This document shows, one piece after another, positions 32,379 to 44,696 of a stretch of DNA of 64,000 nt. Source of the stretch: Acanthococcus lagerstroemiae. Lineage: Eukaryota; Arthropoda; Insecta; Hemiptera; Eriococcidae. The stretch covers positions 37,153,214 through 37,217,213 of the forward strand of contig CM063110.1 of assembly GCA_031841125.1 (NCBI GenBank), read 5' to 3'. Under the pieces are notes generated by a model. The model had not been told where the DNA came from. It searched no databases and saw only the letters and a program-made list of their open reading frames with translations. The translations under genes and the position numbers were made by a program. Position 1 is the stretch's first letter. Each line of letters starts with the position of its first letter.

Positions 32379-34349
32379 AGATTTTTGTGAGGTAATTGCT
32401 CCGTCGACATCCCTCCCCTGAATTTTTGGACTGACGACTGGGTCTCCGCAGTGACCAGCCTCACTTTCCTCCTCCTCAACTCTGTTGTCATCATACAATT
32501 TTTTATAAAATTTTGTTGCCGTTCTAGCACTTGTACTTCTATCATAAACTAGTTCGCATCTCTCATTTTTAACTTTGGGAAGAAGCCATTTGCCTTTGGC
32601 TAGTGCTTTCCTAGTCTGTCTAGTTGACCAGGTCGATTCTATGATTTCTTTGATTAAATCTTGGTCAAATTTTTGAATATCATTTCTGATTTTTTTTTTA
32701 TCAGTTTTTTTATTTCTATTAATTCAATCTGTTCATTTCTAGTCAAGTTCAGTTGTGCACCAGGGCCGGATAAAGTAGAAAATTCAACACTAAAAACATT
32801 CAAAAAAGCTCTCATTTTTCCGCTAACGTCAGTATTTAACTGCACTCTCTCGCTGGGTCTTGCGCCAGAGCAATGGCATCTCTCTGAAATTATACTCCTT
32901 CATAAAAAAGGTGACAGATCAGATATTAACAATTATCGGCCCATAAGCCTCTCGTCCAATATTTGCAAACTTTTTCTGAAAATTCTCAAAAATAAAATCT
33001 ATCAGATTCTAGATTCACAGCAACCTGCCGAACAGGCTGGTTTTAGGAAAAATTGCAGCACCATTGACCATATTCATACACTAAGTCAAATTTTTGAAAA
33101 AGCTAGGGAATTCCAACAAAAAGTAGCAATTATGTTTGTGGATTTTAATAAAGCATTCGATTCGTTATTTCACGATAAAATTTGGCTAGCTCTGAATAAC
33201 CAAGGGGTTCCTCATAATATCATTCAAGTCCTGAAAAAACTCTACTCCAAATCAGAAGCAATAATTGGGTTGGAAGGTAACACAGAAAAATTCAAAATCA
33301 GGAGGGGGGTTAAACAGGGCGATCCGCTATCACCCAATATATTTAATGCAGTGCTCGAAGAAGTCTTTAGAAAATTTAACTGGGAAGGGATGGGTATCAA
33401 CATGGGGAAAAACCACTTCTTTGGAAAAATTAAATACTTGAACAATCTGCGCTTTGCTGACGACATAGTGCTAATTGGTAAAAATAACGAAGAACTAAAA
33501 GCTATGGCAACTGACCTAGCGAGAGAGAGCAAAAAGTAGGGTCTTTCAATAAACTCTGGTAAAACTAAAATCATGACAAATATCAACAATTTTGAGGAAA
33601 TCAAAATTGAAAACAATATCATTGAAATTACTGAAGAATACACATATTTAGGCCAGAATATGACACTTGAAAATCGTACTAAAAATGAAATTAAAGTGAG
33701 GAAAGCTAAGGCTTGGAGAGCCTTTTGGGCCCAAAAAGCCATTCTCAAAGGTAATATGAAACTAAAATCTAAAATTAAAATTTTGGAAAGTACTATTTAT
33801 CCGGTCCTAACCTATGGGGCGCAAACTTGGGCGTGCACAAAAAAGCAAATACAAAAAATAGGAATAACGCAAAACGCAATGTTAAGGAATATTTTGGGTA
33901 TTAAAATTCAAGACAAAATCAATATTTCAGATATTTTTACTAAAACAAATGCAAAAAGTGTAGTTAAAAAAATACAAAATTTAAAACTTAAATATGCAGG
34001 GCATGTGGCAAGGCAACCTGAGGACAGATGGAGTAAGATCTCCACGTTTTGGCATCCTAGAAGAGGCAAGCGCAAAGTGGGCAGACCTCCACTGAGATGG
34101 GCTGACGGAGTAGTCGCAGTGGCCGGGCCAAGCTGGCCTCAAAAAGCCAAAAACAGAAAACTTTGGATTGGCTTGATCGAAGCTCATACACAGAAATGTG
34201 TTACTGGGTGAGGGACAAGTGGATCTCCACTTACCTAAATACTAAATGTTATGTTATAGTAATAGTTAAGATTCGTTGTCCAACCGAGTACAAGAGCAAT
34301 AAATAAAATAAATAAAATAAAATAAAATAAAAAAAGAAGATTTTTGTGA
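32379..34349 (+). mobile_element. RTE-clade retrotransposon insertion with 12-bp target duplication and 5' inversion
   Basis: The 12-bp sequence AGATTTTTGTGA occurs at 32379-32390 and again at 34338-34349 and brackets the insert 32391-34337. The insert ends in an (AATAAA)n-like tail at 34300-34335, the expected 3' microsatellite tail of an RTE element on the + strand. The 5' part, 32391 to about 32750, lies in inverse orientation: its minus strand encodes the linker (LTRNEQIELIEIKKLIKKK, ESTWSTRQTRKALAKGKW, DVDGAIT). The + strand resumes at about 32754 with CAPGPDKVENSTLK, almost exactly where the inverted piece stops in protein order. This is the signature of a target-primed insertion with twin priming. 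The TSD is perfect, so the insertion is relatively recent. Confidence 0.92.
32754..34213 (+). pseudogene. RTE reverse transcriptase, nearly intact, one nonsense codon
   Basis: Reverse transcriptase of the RTE insertion, which would copy the element RNA at a nicked genomic target. Visible motifs in order: APGPDKVENS, INNYRPISLSSN, EQAGFRKNCST, VDFNKAFDS, GVKQGDPLSPNIFN, and the catalytic FADDIVLIG. A TAG at 33537-33539 interrupts the frame, which then continues without shift: GLSINSGKTKIM, YTYLGQNM, VLTYGAQTWAC, AMLRNILGI, KYAGHVARQPEDRW and RGKRKVGRPPLRWADG, ending at the stop near 34211. The GHVAR...GRPPLRW tail is typical of the RTE clade. The upstream coding start is lost to 5' truncation and inversion, so the copy is dead on arrival. 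The frame upstream of 32754 is inverted DNA, not protein. Confidence 0.93.
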
Positions 34350-35270
34350 AGCCCACTGTAAGGCGTCTCCTATCAGTATTTTGCTGACTTTCATACCACT
34401 GGCAATTCGCCAGTGCATTTCCATCCGCTTACTTATCCAGACCTTCACCTTGGATTTTATGACGCTATTGGTATGCTATGGAAAAACACGGCCAGGGCGT
34501 TACCGGTTCCTTTTTTATGCCCTCCTTCGTTAGCCTATTCGCGATCGTGTTCCCTTTTATGCCGCAGTACCCCCGGTGTCCGTAGTAAGGTAACATGGTT
34601 CTCCTGAGCAATAGTGTACCAAGGATGTAGTGTGGTGTGCCGATACTGCCGTAATAACCGTTTGACTGTTTGTACAGTTATAAATTTGCTTATTAACAAG
34701 GCCCGTCTGCTGGCTCCTATCAATGGCCACCATAATCGCCATTACCTCTGCTTAAGGATAGCGACGTCCTCACCCAGTTTCATTGAATAGTTGTCTGCGC
34801 CGTTTGCTTTCGCGTGATTCCGATTTCTGCACCTTGGTCATTCTTTGTGGCATCTGCAAACCATACGTGCTTCTCTTTTCCTAGAATGTTTGGGCCACCT
34901 CTTTCTCATTCTTCCCAGCTATGGTTTGTCAAAGAAGTGTTCCACCGCGATTCTGTCCCTCGGCACCCCAAAACATTTATCCACAGTCCCCGCCATCTCT
35001 CATATCCTTCTGTGGCCTGTTTTTTCAGGCCTCACGGTTTGTTTGGTCCAGACAATAAGTCTCCACTATCGCAGTGCTTCTACAGCAGTGTGAAGTGGTG
35101 GCAGGTTTAGGAGTCTTTCAAGTGTTTTCGCCGGCACCGTTCTCATGAGCCTTTGCAGGTGGTCTAATTCCTCTCTGACTTTGGCTACGGGGACCTGGCC
35201 TCACCACACAGCTACCCCATATGTGATTCTGGGACGTATTATACCGGTATATAGTGCATCATTTTGAGAG
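34350..35270 (-). pseudogene. Non-LTR element fragment: RT thumb and RNase H domain
   Basis: From about 35260 down the minus strand: YTGIIRPRITYGVAVW, a TGA in place of an expected tryptophan, GQVPVAKVREELDHLQRLM and AKTLERLLNLPPLHTAVEAL, the end of a Jockey/LOA-like RT. Further on come YSMKLGEDVAIL, AIMVAIDRSQQTGLVNKQIY, NSQTVITAVSAHHTTS and GIKGNTIANRLTKEG. These correspond to an RNase H domain, with a DSQ-like NSQ and the closing GIKGN-IA motif. Stops and frameshifts are present. The fragment begins exactly where the RTE target duplication ends, so the younger RTE copy seems to have landed at or in its 3' part. Confidence 0.75.
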
Positions 35271-35728
35271 AGAGTCTTGTCGACAAAGGTACGGTCAGCC
35301 CACAGAGTCTCAATCCCATTTTTTCCTTATGTCTCAGCTTCATCTGGACGAGTCTTGAATAGGTCAGTAAAAGTTGAGGAAAAATCTGAAATAAATCTGA
35401 ACTATTCTCAAAATATCTCACTATTCTCGATCAAGTGTAGAACAGTCTTGAAGGGGTCCGAAAGAGCTTTGCAGATAGCCTCGAATAAATATGGAACAGT
35501 TTTTAGATCTATTTGCGGTTAGGAAGAATAAAATATCGTGGCATATTCTTAATGAATCTTCGAGAGTCTTACACAAGTTCAGAGAAATCCCAAAACCACA
35601 AAGTGTGTCATAGAGAATGGGGGGGATCAGCTTGCTAGAGAAATATTTGAAAAATGTACGGTTACGAATGAAATATGACATAAAAATTTACAATTTTAAG
35701 AGAATGCTGTTGGAAATATTGGACGTCA
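35271..35728. repeat. Degenerate GTCTTGAA repeat stretch
   Basis: GAGTCTTGAATAG, ACAGTCTTGAAGGGG and similar words recur, as in the other GTCTT arrays. No gene was recognised. Confidence 0.45.
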
Positions 35729-36535
35729 CCGGATTGAGTCCCAGCCGCGCCCCTATTTGTTATCAGTACCCTGATTGAATCCCGGGTTAGCGCGCCTGTC
35801 TGAAATACATTTCCGGATTGAGTCCCTTGCTAGCGAATCGATCTCTCTTGTTGGCATGCAGGAAACAAAATCAACTTGATTCGAGACTCATCAAGATTCC
35901 TCAAGTCATTTCTCCAGATTCTGTAAAACACTTTAAGGCGGTTTCTGATCTATTTCAGACTTTTTCGACTATTCCGGAACATATTCAGACAGGTTTAAGA
36001 CCTTTTGCAACTTCATGACTTTCCAAACTGACTTGAAACTCTTCAAGACTTTTACAAGATTCCTCCAGACATGTTTTATGCTCTTCAAAACTGTTTCATT
36101 CTTAGTTAAGATTATTCTTGAAGCATTTTTGTATTTGTTTAAAGGCATTCAAGCCCTGTCAAAACTCAGTTCTGACTAATCCAGACTTGTACTGCAATCT
36201 TGAAGACTAGTCTTGAAGCGAAGCATGTCGCAATGGGTCTTAAACAAATTTGATAAAACACATCTGGATGAATCTTAAAAAGTATTGAAAAGGACTAGAG
36301 GAGTCAAAACTCAATCAAGCATAGAATAGTCTTGAAAGGTCTCCGTCAAGTCCCATTTCTAATGCAATGTTCGAAGGAACCGAACACTGGGCGCGCTAAC
36401 CCGGAACTCAACCGGAAATTTATTTCAGGCAGGCGCGCTGACCCGAGATTCAATCCGGAACTTAATTGAGGTAACCCTGCAAGCCCGAGACTCAATCCGG
36501 CAAAAAACACCGTTTTGGGACTCAATCCGGAATCC
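35729..36535. mobile_element. 0.8-kb element with modular inverted ends (CGGATTGAGTCCC modules)
   Basis: The left end 35729-35835 carries CCGGATTGAGTCCC, GATTGAATCCCGGGTTAGCG and CGCCTGTCTGAAATACATTT. The right end 36385-36535 carries the same modules in reverse complement (GCGCGCTAACCCGGAACTC, AAATTTATTTCAGGCAGGCG and ACTCAATCCGG four times). The interior is a degenerate CTTCAAGACTTTT array. There is no transposase; it looks like a non-autonomous DNA transposon. Confidence 0.65.
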
Positions 36536-38039
36536 CTCGAAATATGAGTATCCCCTCTTCCGTCATCTCAAAAATCTCTGGTATTCTATCCCGCGGTTTT
36601 TAGTCGCCTCTTGTTTTTCTGAAGTAAAGTCCGTTTAGCGTACCAATATTTCAATGAACGTCTCTCTATGTATCCTGAAAACTTGGCCTCTTTTTCAAAA
36701 AAATGAAGCCCAGAGTTGATATTCAGAATCCAGGAGCTGTAAGATCCCTCCACCTCGCGACTATTGGACAATTAGACGAACAGGCAGGATGTGCAAAATA
36801 CAAACGAACTGACTTTCAGACCAAGTGGCTACCGAAAATGGAGGCGTTGCGATTTGGCAACATGGGTGCAGCGAGGGGTGGAGCCCCAGTGCTCTCGAAT
36901 TCGCCTTGGCAGCATATGCTTTCAGTCTTTGGTTCTTGTTAAGCTGTATCCGCAAACCCTGTGGTCGAGTAATCATTGTTCGCGATTTCAAATTACACTT
37001 CATTCGCCATAATTGGCTTCTCGCGTGGAGATTTCCAAGTTATATATTAAATCGTTTTAGTTTACGATGGCGATTCGTTCCATTGCTCGATGTTTACAAA
37101 AGACGCAGTAAACGCCCGCGAAAAATGAAAATATTAGAAATTTAGTAATTTTTTTGTTCGCTTAGTAGGTACTTTAGAGATGAGGAAGATAATTTCATGT
37201 ATCCGTTTTTTCTAGATTTTTCCTCTTTTGCTCCCTTTTTTTTTGTGCCAAACAAAAATAGTTGCAATTTCATACCGTTGATGCGAATGGTGGGACGATG
37301 GCTGCTGAACAAAATTGCGTTCCACGTTAAGCGAAGTTTTTAAAGTTGACATTGTGCACTGTCAGCGGCGTAACGTTGTCGCACGCTTGCAAATTTTACG
37401 CGTGATATTCTTTTTGTTCAAATGTTTAGACCTCGTATACGGCAGATGGAGTCTTCTTCTTCGCTTCGCGATGTATTCAGGGAAGCCTAAATCGCGGTAG
37501 ACGAGTTTAGGATTCAAAAGGGGAGAAAAAATACGCCAAAAGTAGTGCGGAAAGAGACTTTTTGTCGTTTAAAGAATTATCGAATCATTTTTTCCCCGAC
37601 GTTTCTTCCGTATCGCGCGTGTCGAGAGGGAAATGTATATATTCTCGTGTACATATCTTTGTCTCGACATGTTACCGATAATATTCGCAGTTTAATGGCT
37701 AAAACGGTGTACTATTTACGAAGCCTTGAAGACAAAGAGGAAGTAGGACAGTAACGATGAACAAAAAGTTTCATTTCAGCGGTATCTTCTCGTCTCACTG
37801 TTGATTTTCGCTACAGTGAAACCGCTGTATCAGTTTGGTATCCTCACCACATTTCACGTGGCCCCTTAAAACTTTTGAACGAGTGTAGAAGGGGGAAAAA
37901 AGATCTGAACACCTACAAATATACTTGAGAATCCTCATCTCCGAGCCATACATGTATGTATTATACTCGATCGGGTTTCATTTGAAAAGGATAAAATAAA
38001 AAAAAAATGGGGATACTGAATCTGCCATACCATTTTTCA
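36536..38039. other. Intron sequence, nothing recognised
   Basis: Several overlapping frames at 36703-37145 on both strands have no recognisable domain. No repeat copy was seen. Confidence 0.3.
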
Positions 38040-38400
38040 CTCAACAGTTGGGAAAATTTACCATTTCAGTCAGGCGGGGTTGGGAAAACCCAAGTCAGAT
38101 GTTCTTTTTTTTAATTTTCTTTACTTGCTTTGATGCTGGAGAATTGAGTTAAGAAGTTGGGAGAATCCAACAAGTCAAAAGGCTTTTTTTGCTTTGATAT
38201 TTGTGAATTTTCATTTGAATCAGAATCAGTTGAAAAAATCCAGTAAGTCAATCAATTTTTTCTTTGCTTGCTTTAACACTTGGAAATTGAGTTGAGAAGT
38301 TGGAAAAATCCAACAAGTCAAAAGGTTTTTTTTTTTTGTTTCGATATTTTTTGTGTGCTTTTAGCAATTTTTACTGGAGAGCGAAACGAAAAAAAAAAGT
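38040..38400 (-). repeat. Multi-unit copy of the minisatellite element
   Basis: On the minus strand the units alternate between a GAATTCTCAAGTGTCAAAGC-like and an AATTCACAAATATCAAAGC-like half, each followed by TTGACTTGTTGGATTTTTCC. The exit CGCCTGACTGAAATGGTAAA is present at 38055-38085. Confidence 0.7.
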
Positions 38401-38859
38401 AAGTATTACACTGCGTTGGTTGACGCGAAGGAGTACGCTCACTGTTGCAGTTTCACCCACGCTAAAAATCCCCTCCGTAAACCGGCCGCGTTACGCACGA
38501 CCGCATGCTCCAGGGTCGCCCTGGAATATGCTGGCAATTTCCAGTTTCGCATAGTGACAGCACTGCGAAAAAAATACGGCCAGCGATCTGAGCGCGGAAC
38601 AAAAGAAGAATATGTTGATTCCAATACCTTACCTTACCCTACACTTCTAAATTGTGGTTTTGAAATGTACATTAAAACTTCGTTTTTTCCGTTTTCCACG
38701 TTTTTTGACCTTCTGTACCCCTTTTTGGTTCTAAAACAATTGTTTAGCATTTTTTTACTTGCAGCATGAAAAAGGGCCGTTTGAGACCCCGAAATTCGTT
38801 GAAACCCAGAAATCGATTGTTTGTACACTAGTCAGGTTTTCTCGTGGACGCTCCCATTT
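38401..38859. other. Unassigned sequence between two minisatellite copies
   Basis: Less repetitive and more GC-rich at 38415-38620. Frames there (for example DAKEYAHCCSFTHAKNPLRK) are not recognised. Confidence 0.25.
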
Positions 38860-39030
38860 GTTAATTTTGAATTGAGTCATCAGTTGGAAAAATCCAATAA
38901 GTCAATCAAAAGTGTTTTTGTAGCTTATTTTGATACTTGGAAATTGAATTGTTGGGAAAATCCAACAAGTCAAGAGGTTTTTTTTTGCGTTGATATTTGG
39001 GAATTTTGAGCTGACTCATCAGTGATTACC
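38860..39030 (-). repeat. Short copy of the minisatellite element
   Basis: AGTTGGAAAAATCCAATAAG, TTGATACTTGGAAATTGAATT and TTGATATTTGGGAATTTTGAG are inverse versions of the 53440-55110 units. Confidence 0.65.
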
Positions 39031-42000
39031 TTTGGCCGCCACGATCGCCAGATCTAACAGTTTTCGATTTCTTCTTTGGTGATATTTGAAGAGACGGGTG
39101 TACCAGACTCGTTATCAAAATTTGGAAGATTTAAAAACTCGAATTGAGCAAGAAATCCGAAAAATAACGCCCGGGTTGCTGAAAAAGTTTTTCCAAAAGT
39201 TCATTAGAACGATTCCAAACTGGCGGTCACTTGAATGATATCGTGTTCCTTAAGTAAATTTATAAGTCTAAATTTTGATAAATCTCTGTTGAGTACTTTC
39301 TATGTAATTAAAAAAAGAAAACGAAGTTATTTTCCCTGGGTTCTCCTACTTCAAAAGTCATGGAATGTCTTACAGAGTCGAATAAGCTAGAAAGCGTCTT
39401 GAAGAATAAAAGAAATTTAAACACGTATGAAATAGTGTTGAAAGTCTTATTCACGTTTGGGGTAGTCCCGCAATCTTGTAAAAGTTCTCTAAAAGACTTG
39501 AAAATACGTAAAGATTTTAAGGAGTCTCGAAAAGCCGTAATCATTTTTTTTAAAATTTTATTTTAGTCGAAAAGAGTTTGTAAGCACGTCTGGTTGCCCC
39601 AGTGTGGCACGTGGACACCACGGGGTACAAAGTCTACCTACTTTGGGAAGAGGAGAGTACTGGGAAGCACGGGTGTAACCAGGAGGCTGTGAGGGCTATA
39701 GCTTTCCCCAAACCCAGAGTATTTTCACTTTTTTTGCATAAAATCCCCCCCCCCATTTTTTTCTGGTTAAGCCCCGCCCAGAGTTAATTCTTGGTTTTAC
39801 CTATGCTAAGAAGAAAGATACATGAGCAACTGAGAAAATTAGTAGAGGGAGGGTTTCCGTTCCGAGAGGAAGGATAATCGAAAATACCGAATCCTAAATG
39901 TTGTAAATCGAAACTGGCAAGGGTTAGCAAATCAAGAAAGATTTTCTGAGTTTTAATACATGCTGAAAAAAATAAATAGGGGTTAAATTGGTATAAATGA
40001 GACGAACCGTAAAGGGAACGTTTAGGCAAAAGAATCAGTCATAATGTGCAAGGTAGCCATTTTCTGGAAAAATTGGGGAATTTTATCAGTTTGGAAAAAT
40101 CAGGGAATTGCTATAATTTAGAATAAAGTCAGGAAACTTATTGAGAGTAATGAGAATTAAAGATGTCAGTGTAAAGTTTAATGACATTCTATGTACACAA
40201 AAATTGTCTTCAGTAATCATAAAATTTAATCAAAGCTGAGAAAACTTTCCGGGGAAATTTGGAAAATTGGTCTGGAAAACCGGGAAAAGTCAGAGAAAAA
40301 TTATTCTTAAAAAAAAGTGGCTACCCTGAATGTATTGTATTATTTTTGCAATACCGTCCAATGTAAAACTACTTTAGGTGTGCTAATCTCCGCCTGAAAC
40401 TGGTGAATGTGCCTGCAGAAGCGAAGATCGCACCCCTGGGACAGAAGAGGAAAAGAGGGTGACCTGCGAAAGCTTTTTAAGCACTTATTCAGTGACCGAT
40501 TATTCATTTTCATTATTTTCCGCGTATTTGTGATGTCGTTCAATATTTTAATACTTCTGCCGTTCCAAACTTACAGTTCGTTTCATTTTTGCAACCTAAA
40601 TATATCAACTTTTTCTATCGTGTACCACATTTTTATAAGCTAGAATATAATTTTTGTAACACAGTTCTATTTTTCAACGTGCGTTCCCTTTTTTTATCGT
40701 TATATTCTTAATTCTATCGTGCAACCTATTTTCTCTGTCGCTCCTAGCAGCTATTTTAACGTGCCGATAAATGGCAGCCATTATTTATTGCACGTAAAGC
40801 AGATGAGTTTACTTTTAATTTAGTATCCGGAGTGGTCTTGTATTACAAAACATGCAATTACGAGGATAAAGTGTAATTTTGGTTGGCTTTCGGGTGTGAA
40901 AATACATCTTACATTACTGGCAATCACATTTTGTACATGGTTATCAAATTTCACCGATCGTTTGGGAATGAAAAAATGGCGTTGGTTCGTATTTCCAGTG
41001 GTTCACTTGCTCGAGTCTCCCTTAACATTCGTTGTTTCACTGACATTAAACATACATGCCGATGAGTAGAGAAATGTCACAGAGATATTTAGAAGTTTTA
41101 CTGGAAGTTTACAAACTTTTTACCTTGAGCTTTTTCGTTTAGCTTCGTTTTTCTGTGCACTTACTTACTTATTTACCACTTACGTCCACATCTTAGGAAG
41201 AAGACGAAATTTTAAGGTTCCTCTCGGAAATTCGTGTGAATTGATTTAGCCTCGTTTTTTAGTTCGTTGGTGAAAAAAAGGAAGAATATATAAAGAAGAT
41301 ACGGCGGGAATTTTCTGCCGGAAACATGTCACAGCATCCGACGAAGACTTACGATGCGATGGCTTCGTCAACTCGTCTCGACTCTTGAATAACAAAAAAA
41401 TTATTGCGCTTTGATCTTGAAGCGGTACATTGACATTCGGTGATTGATTACCTGTTTATTACTTTTCGCCGTATTGTTATGCACGTTCTCTCGAACAGGA
41501 CGATGTTTTCACGCCGTTCGTTTTATTTTCCCAACACGGAGGCAATAATTTCCCTGTATTTCGGCTAATTTAAAGAATGGAGCGGACAATGAAAATATAA
41601 ATATATCGATTAACGAAAAATAATTCCATCGTGCCAGTTATTGTGTACATTCACTATGTTCGCTCTCTATCTCTGCCTCTCAAGTCGGCCTCCAATTTTT
41701 CGTCGCCTTTCGAGTAAACGTTTTCACCCCCGTTGATTGGTACATAAAAGAAAATTGAAAAAAACAAAAAAAAAAAAAACAGATTAAAGTGAACGCGTAA
41801 TATCAGACAAAAATAAGAGCTAGGGTGCGTTAAAATTACCTGATTTTCCCTTTCGTATTTTGCACAGTGAAGAAAAAAAAAGAGAAAAGAAGAAAACAAT
41901 GGCGGAAAATCGGAAACACGTAACGTGTGAACGACGAATAACTAAGATGGTAGAATCTGCGATAAGTGAAATTTTTAAATATATAATTTCGCCTGCGTAT

Positions 42001-43281
42001 TCTGGAGAACGGAAGTTTTTCTTTCTCGAGAACACGGTTTGGCTTTTTTCTCTCTGTCTCCTTGGCCGTATCCCACGAGAGAGTGTTACTTAGGGGAGGA
42101 AATTTCAGAAGTGTATACCGTATATAGTTATTCCTACCTAAAATGTATTAAAATATCGAAATAATAAGACGGAGGAGAGGAGAAGAAATGAGGAGGAAGA
42201 ACACCAAGGAAGGCAAATTCCGCGTTTTACAGCAGGCAAGGAAGTGCACGTCCTCTGTGCGGCAATAAATATAAAGTATACGCTTTTTAAATCACCTTTG
42301 CTCTTTTGTACCGTGAAACGTGTAGGTATACCTTTTTACATGTTTATATTCCAGACCGGAAATATTCTGTTTCGAAAGGTAAAATGTATCTGCAGTATAC
42401 TGTGTAAAAATATTTAAAGCATTTCCAACTTTCCAGCCTTACTGTCCCCACGTTCACTCGTTTTTAGCGTAAACGCGGAGTATCGAGTTATGTGCACAAA
42501 AATGAAAACTCGATCTCGCGAAAAACGCAGCCAAAATGCCGCTTTTCAACTTTCTTCCCCCCCCCCCTCAGTCAATAGATGGCTGTGAATGGTGGAAACG
42601 ACATCGTTTCTCGTTCTATTATGCAAATAGAATTCTCGGAATTTTAGATTTCGTTTTTGTATAGTCTACAACAGTAGGCGAAAAATTGAATGAGTTGACC
42701 TGGAGGCTGTAGAATAGACGTTGGTTTTGTATAGAGTCCTGTACTTTTTTCGACTCCACTAAGTTTCTACTGTTCATAAACTGGAGGTGGGGGGCATGGG
42801 TCTCCTTCTCACGTAGCCATTTATCTATATTGTCATCATTTGGTAAGTATACGACATAACAGGTAATCTACCCTTCGAGAGACGAAATTTTGATCGAGTA
42901 TAGTACACGGATTGCATACTCAGAGTTTGCAGGGGAACAGGGACTTTTCTTGTGACGTCACACGGAGGAATTGCCATAAGAAATACATAGGGGGCCTGTG
43001 CTAGAAACCCCACTTTTACTCTACTGTTACCGTCGCTCTCAAGAATATCAAATTCGTGTATCTTCCTAGCAACACCACTTCTCTTATGCAGCCCTGCGAT
43101 CAAGGTGTAATTCGAACTTTTAAAGGATTGTGTATAGCTATGAAATGCGAAGCAGAATTCTGCAAATTCGACTGTCCCCGCGTATTATAATTGCTCGGTT
43201 AACTGAATTACTCCGACCTGGCCCCCATTCAATTAACAATAACCGATATTTACTGTACTTATTTTCACTCTCGTGTTTCAG
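39031..43281. other. Remainder of the first long Nmdar2 intron
   Basis: A GTCTTGAA-type degenerate array at 39240-39560, C tracts at about 39749 and 42559, and long AT-rich stretches. No exon, RNA gene or element with both ends was recognised. The acceptor tract precedes 43282. Confidence 0.4.
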
Positions 43282-43511
43282 ATCGGTGTTTGGAAGTCGT
43301 GGGAGAAAGAAGGACTGGATATAAAGGACATCGTGTGGCCCGGTAATAGTCACACTCCGCCTCAAGGAGTTCCGGAGAAGTTTCACCTGAAAATCACGTT
43401 TCTTGAAGAGCCGCCGTACATAAGTCTGACTCCGCCGGATCCGGTCACCGGCAAGTGTAATGTTAATAGAGGAGTTCTATGTCGAGTTGCCAGGGAAGCG
43501 GACATGAGCAT
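43282..43511 (+). CDS. Nmdar2: Nmdar2 coding exon (ligand-binding domain, start of S1)
   Basis: Second visible exon of the NMDA receptor subunit 2 gene. It follows a pyrimidine-rich tract and CAG acceptor (TCGTGTTTCAG) and ends at a consensus donor GTAAGT at 43512. It opens in phase 0, as the previous exon requires, and ends with the two bases AT, which the next exon completes to ATG. The peptide begins IGVWKSW and contains [26 protein letters not shown] and the cysteine pair in [13 protein letters not shown]. These are hallmarks of the S1 half of the bilobed glutamate-binding domain. The LEEPPY segment is the conserved beta strand at the start of S1, and the two cysteines are expected to form conserved extracellular disulfides. 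No stop or frameshift is present, consistent with an active gene. Confidence 0.93.
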
Positions 43512-44695
43512 GTAAGTTATGGTTTCGTATTTTGTTTGCCGAATTTTCATGTCTGTTATTTCCTAGTTCGAATGTAAAATCGCCCTGAAATATCGAAATG
43601 TGCAACCTGCGGTAAGAACAAGTAGAAAACGTCCCAAATGCTGTTTCTTGTTGAGATAAAAGAGGCTTCCTATAGTCTATGAATGATCCTCATTGAACCG
43701 AGTAAGCATACCACTTATTCTCCGATATTTGCCTATCTTTTTTACTTTTGAATGTCTTGTGATGTGGTTGGTTTTCGAAATTTCGCTTTGAATTGAATTT
43801 CGTTCCAAATTCCCTCGCCTTTGAGAAAAGTGAGCGAATGGTATAAACTGCTCATATATTTCGGAGTGATTGATGGAATTCCAGGACTTAATCCCCGGGC
43901 CTCGAGGTATATCGCTTTATCTCCGCTTCTAGAAGTGATAGTAGATAAAAAAAGGTGAAACTGGCTGCATTTGATGCGAAAATAGAAGAAGCGGCTGATT
44001 GCCCATAAAATACGTCCTTTTCTACTGCTGGTGCCTTCCACTTACCAGACAGTTTACTTACACACTTATACATCAAATATTGAAGCATAGGAAGAGATAC
44101 CGACATCCAGTATGGGAGTCCTGGGAAAAGCCACGACTAGCTCAACGAGATTAATGCAGGGGGATGGAGGTGTCAGAAACTTGGAAAGCGATCACCTAAA
44201 TCACATGTTGAATATCCTAGAGTTCTGGGGTGGAAACGAAGAACTCAAATGAATCGCCCCTCTATTTGCCCCCTTGTCCCTCTTACGAAGTACTTGCTTC
44301 ATTGTACACGACGCAAGCATGAGACAGTAATTATACACAAAAAATGACAACGCGGTGTAATTATTTTATTATGATCACGGCTTCACATTTTCTGGATCTG
44401 GGTGCACTCAGTGGCACTTACAATCTATTCCAGGAACAGGATGGAGGTTTGAAATCATTAACATTTAGCTTCATTCAGAGTTATTCCAGCCTCTAGAATC
44501 TTAGAAATGACTGTTTCGCAGTGAAATCTATGAGACTTTTCGTTACTGTGCGCATATTTCATGGTGTACTCTTTAGGTAAAGCCTAATGAGCATCAGTAA
44601 TTTTCCGTGACGGTACGCCTCCGATCTTGTGCTATCCCAGGTCTCGTACTTGAGCACTTCACCTGATGTTTCCAATACTTGTTTCCTCTCTTTTT
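43512..44695. other. Start of the 14.6-kb Nmdar2 intron
   Basis: Begins with the GTAAGT donor. No recognisable repeat or gene. Confidence 0.4.
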
Positions 44696-44696
44696 C

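Noticed and set aside
32661..32753. Apparent N-terminus of the RTE reverse transcriptase frame
   Set aside because: This stretch is the inverted 5' segment of the insertion and encodes the linker on the opposite strand, so the frame upstream of CAPGPDK is accidental.
36703..37145. Overlapping frames on both strands
   Set aside because: Three frames overlap each other with no recognisable domain; consistent with chance in a moderately GC-rich stretch.
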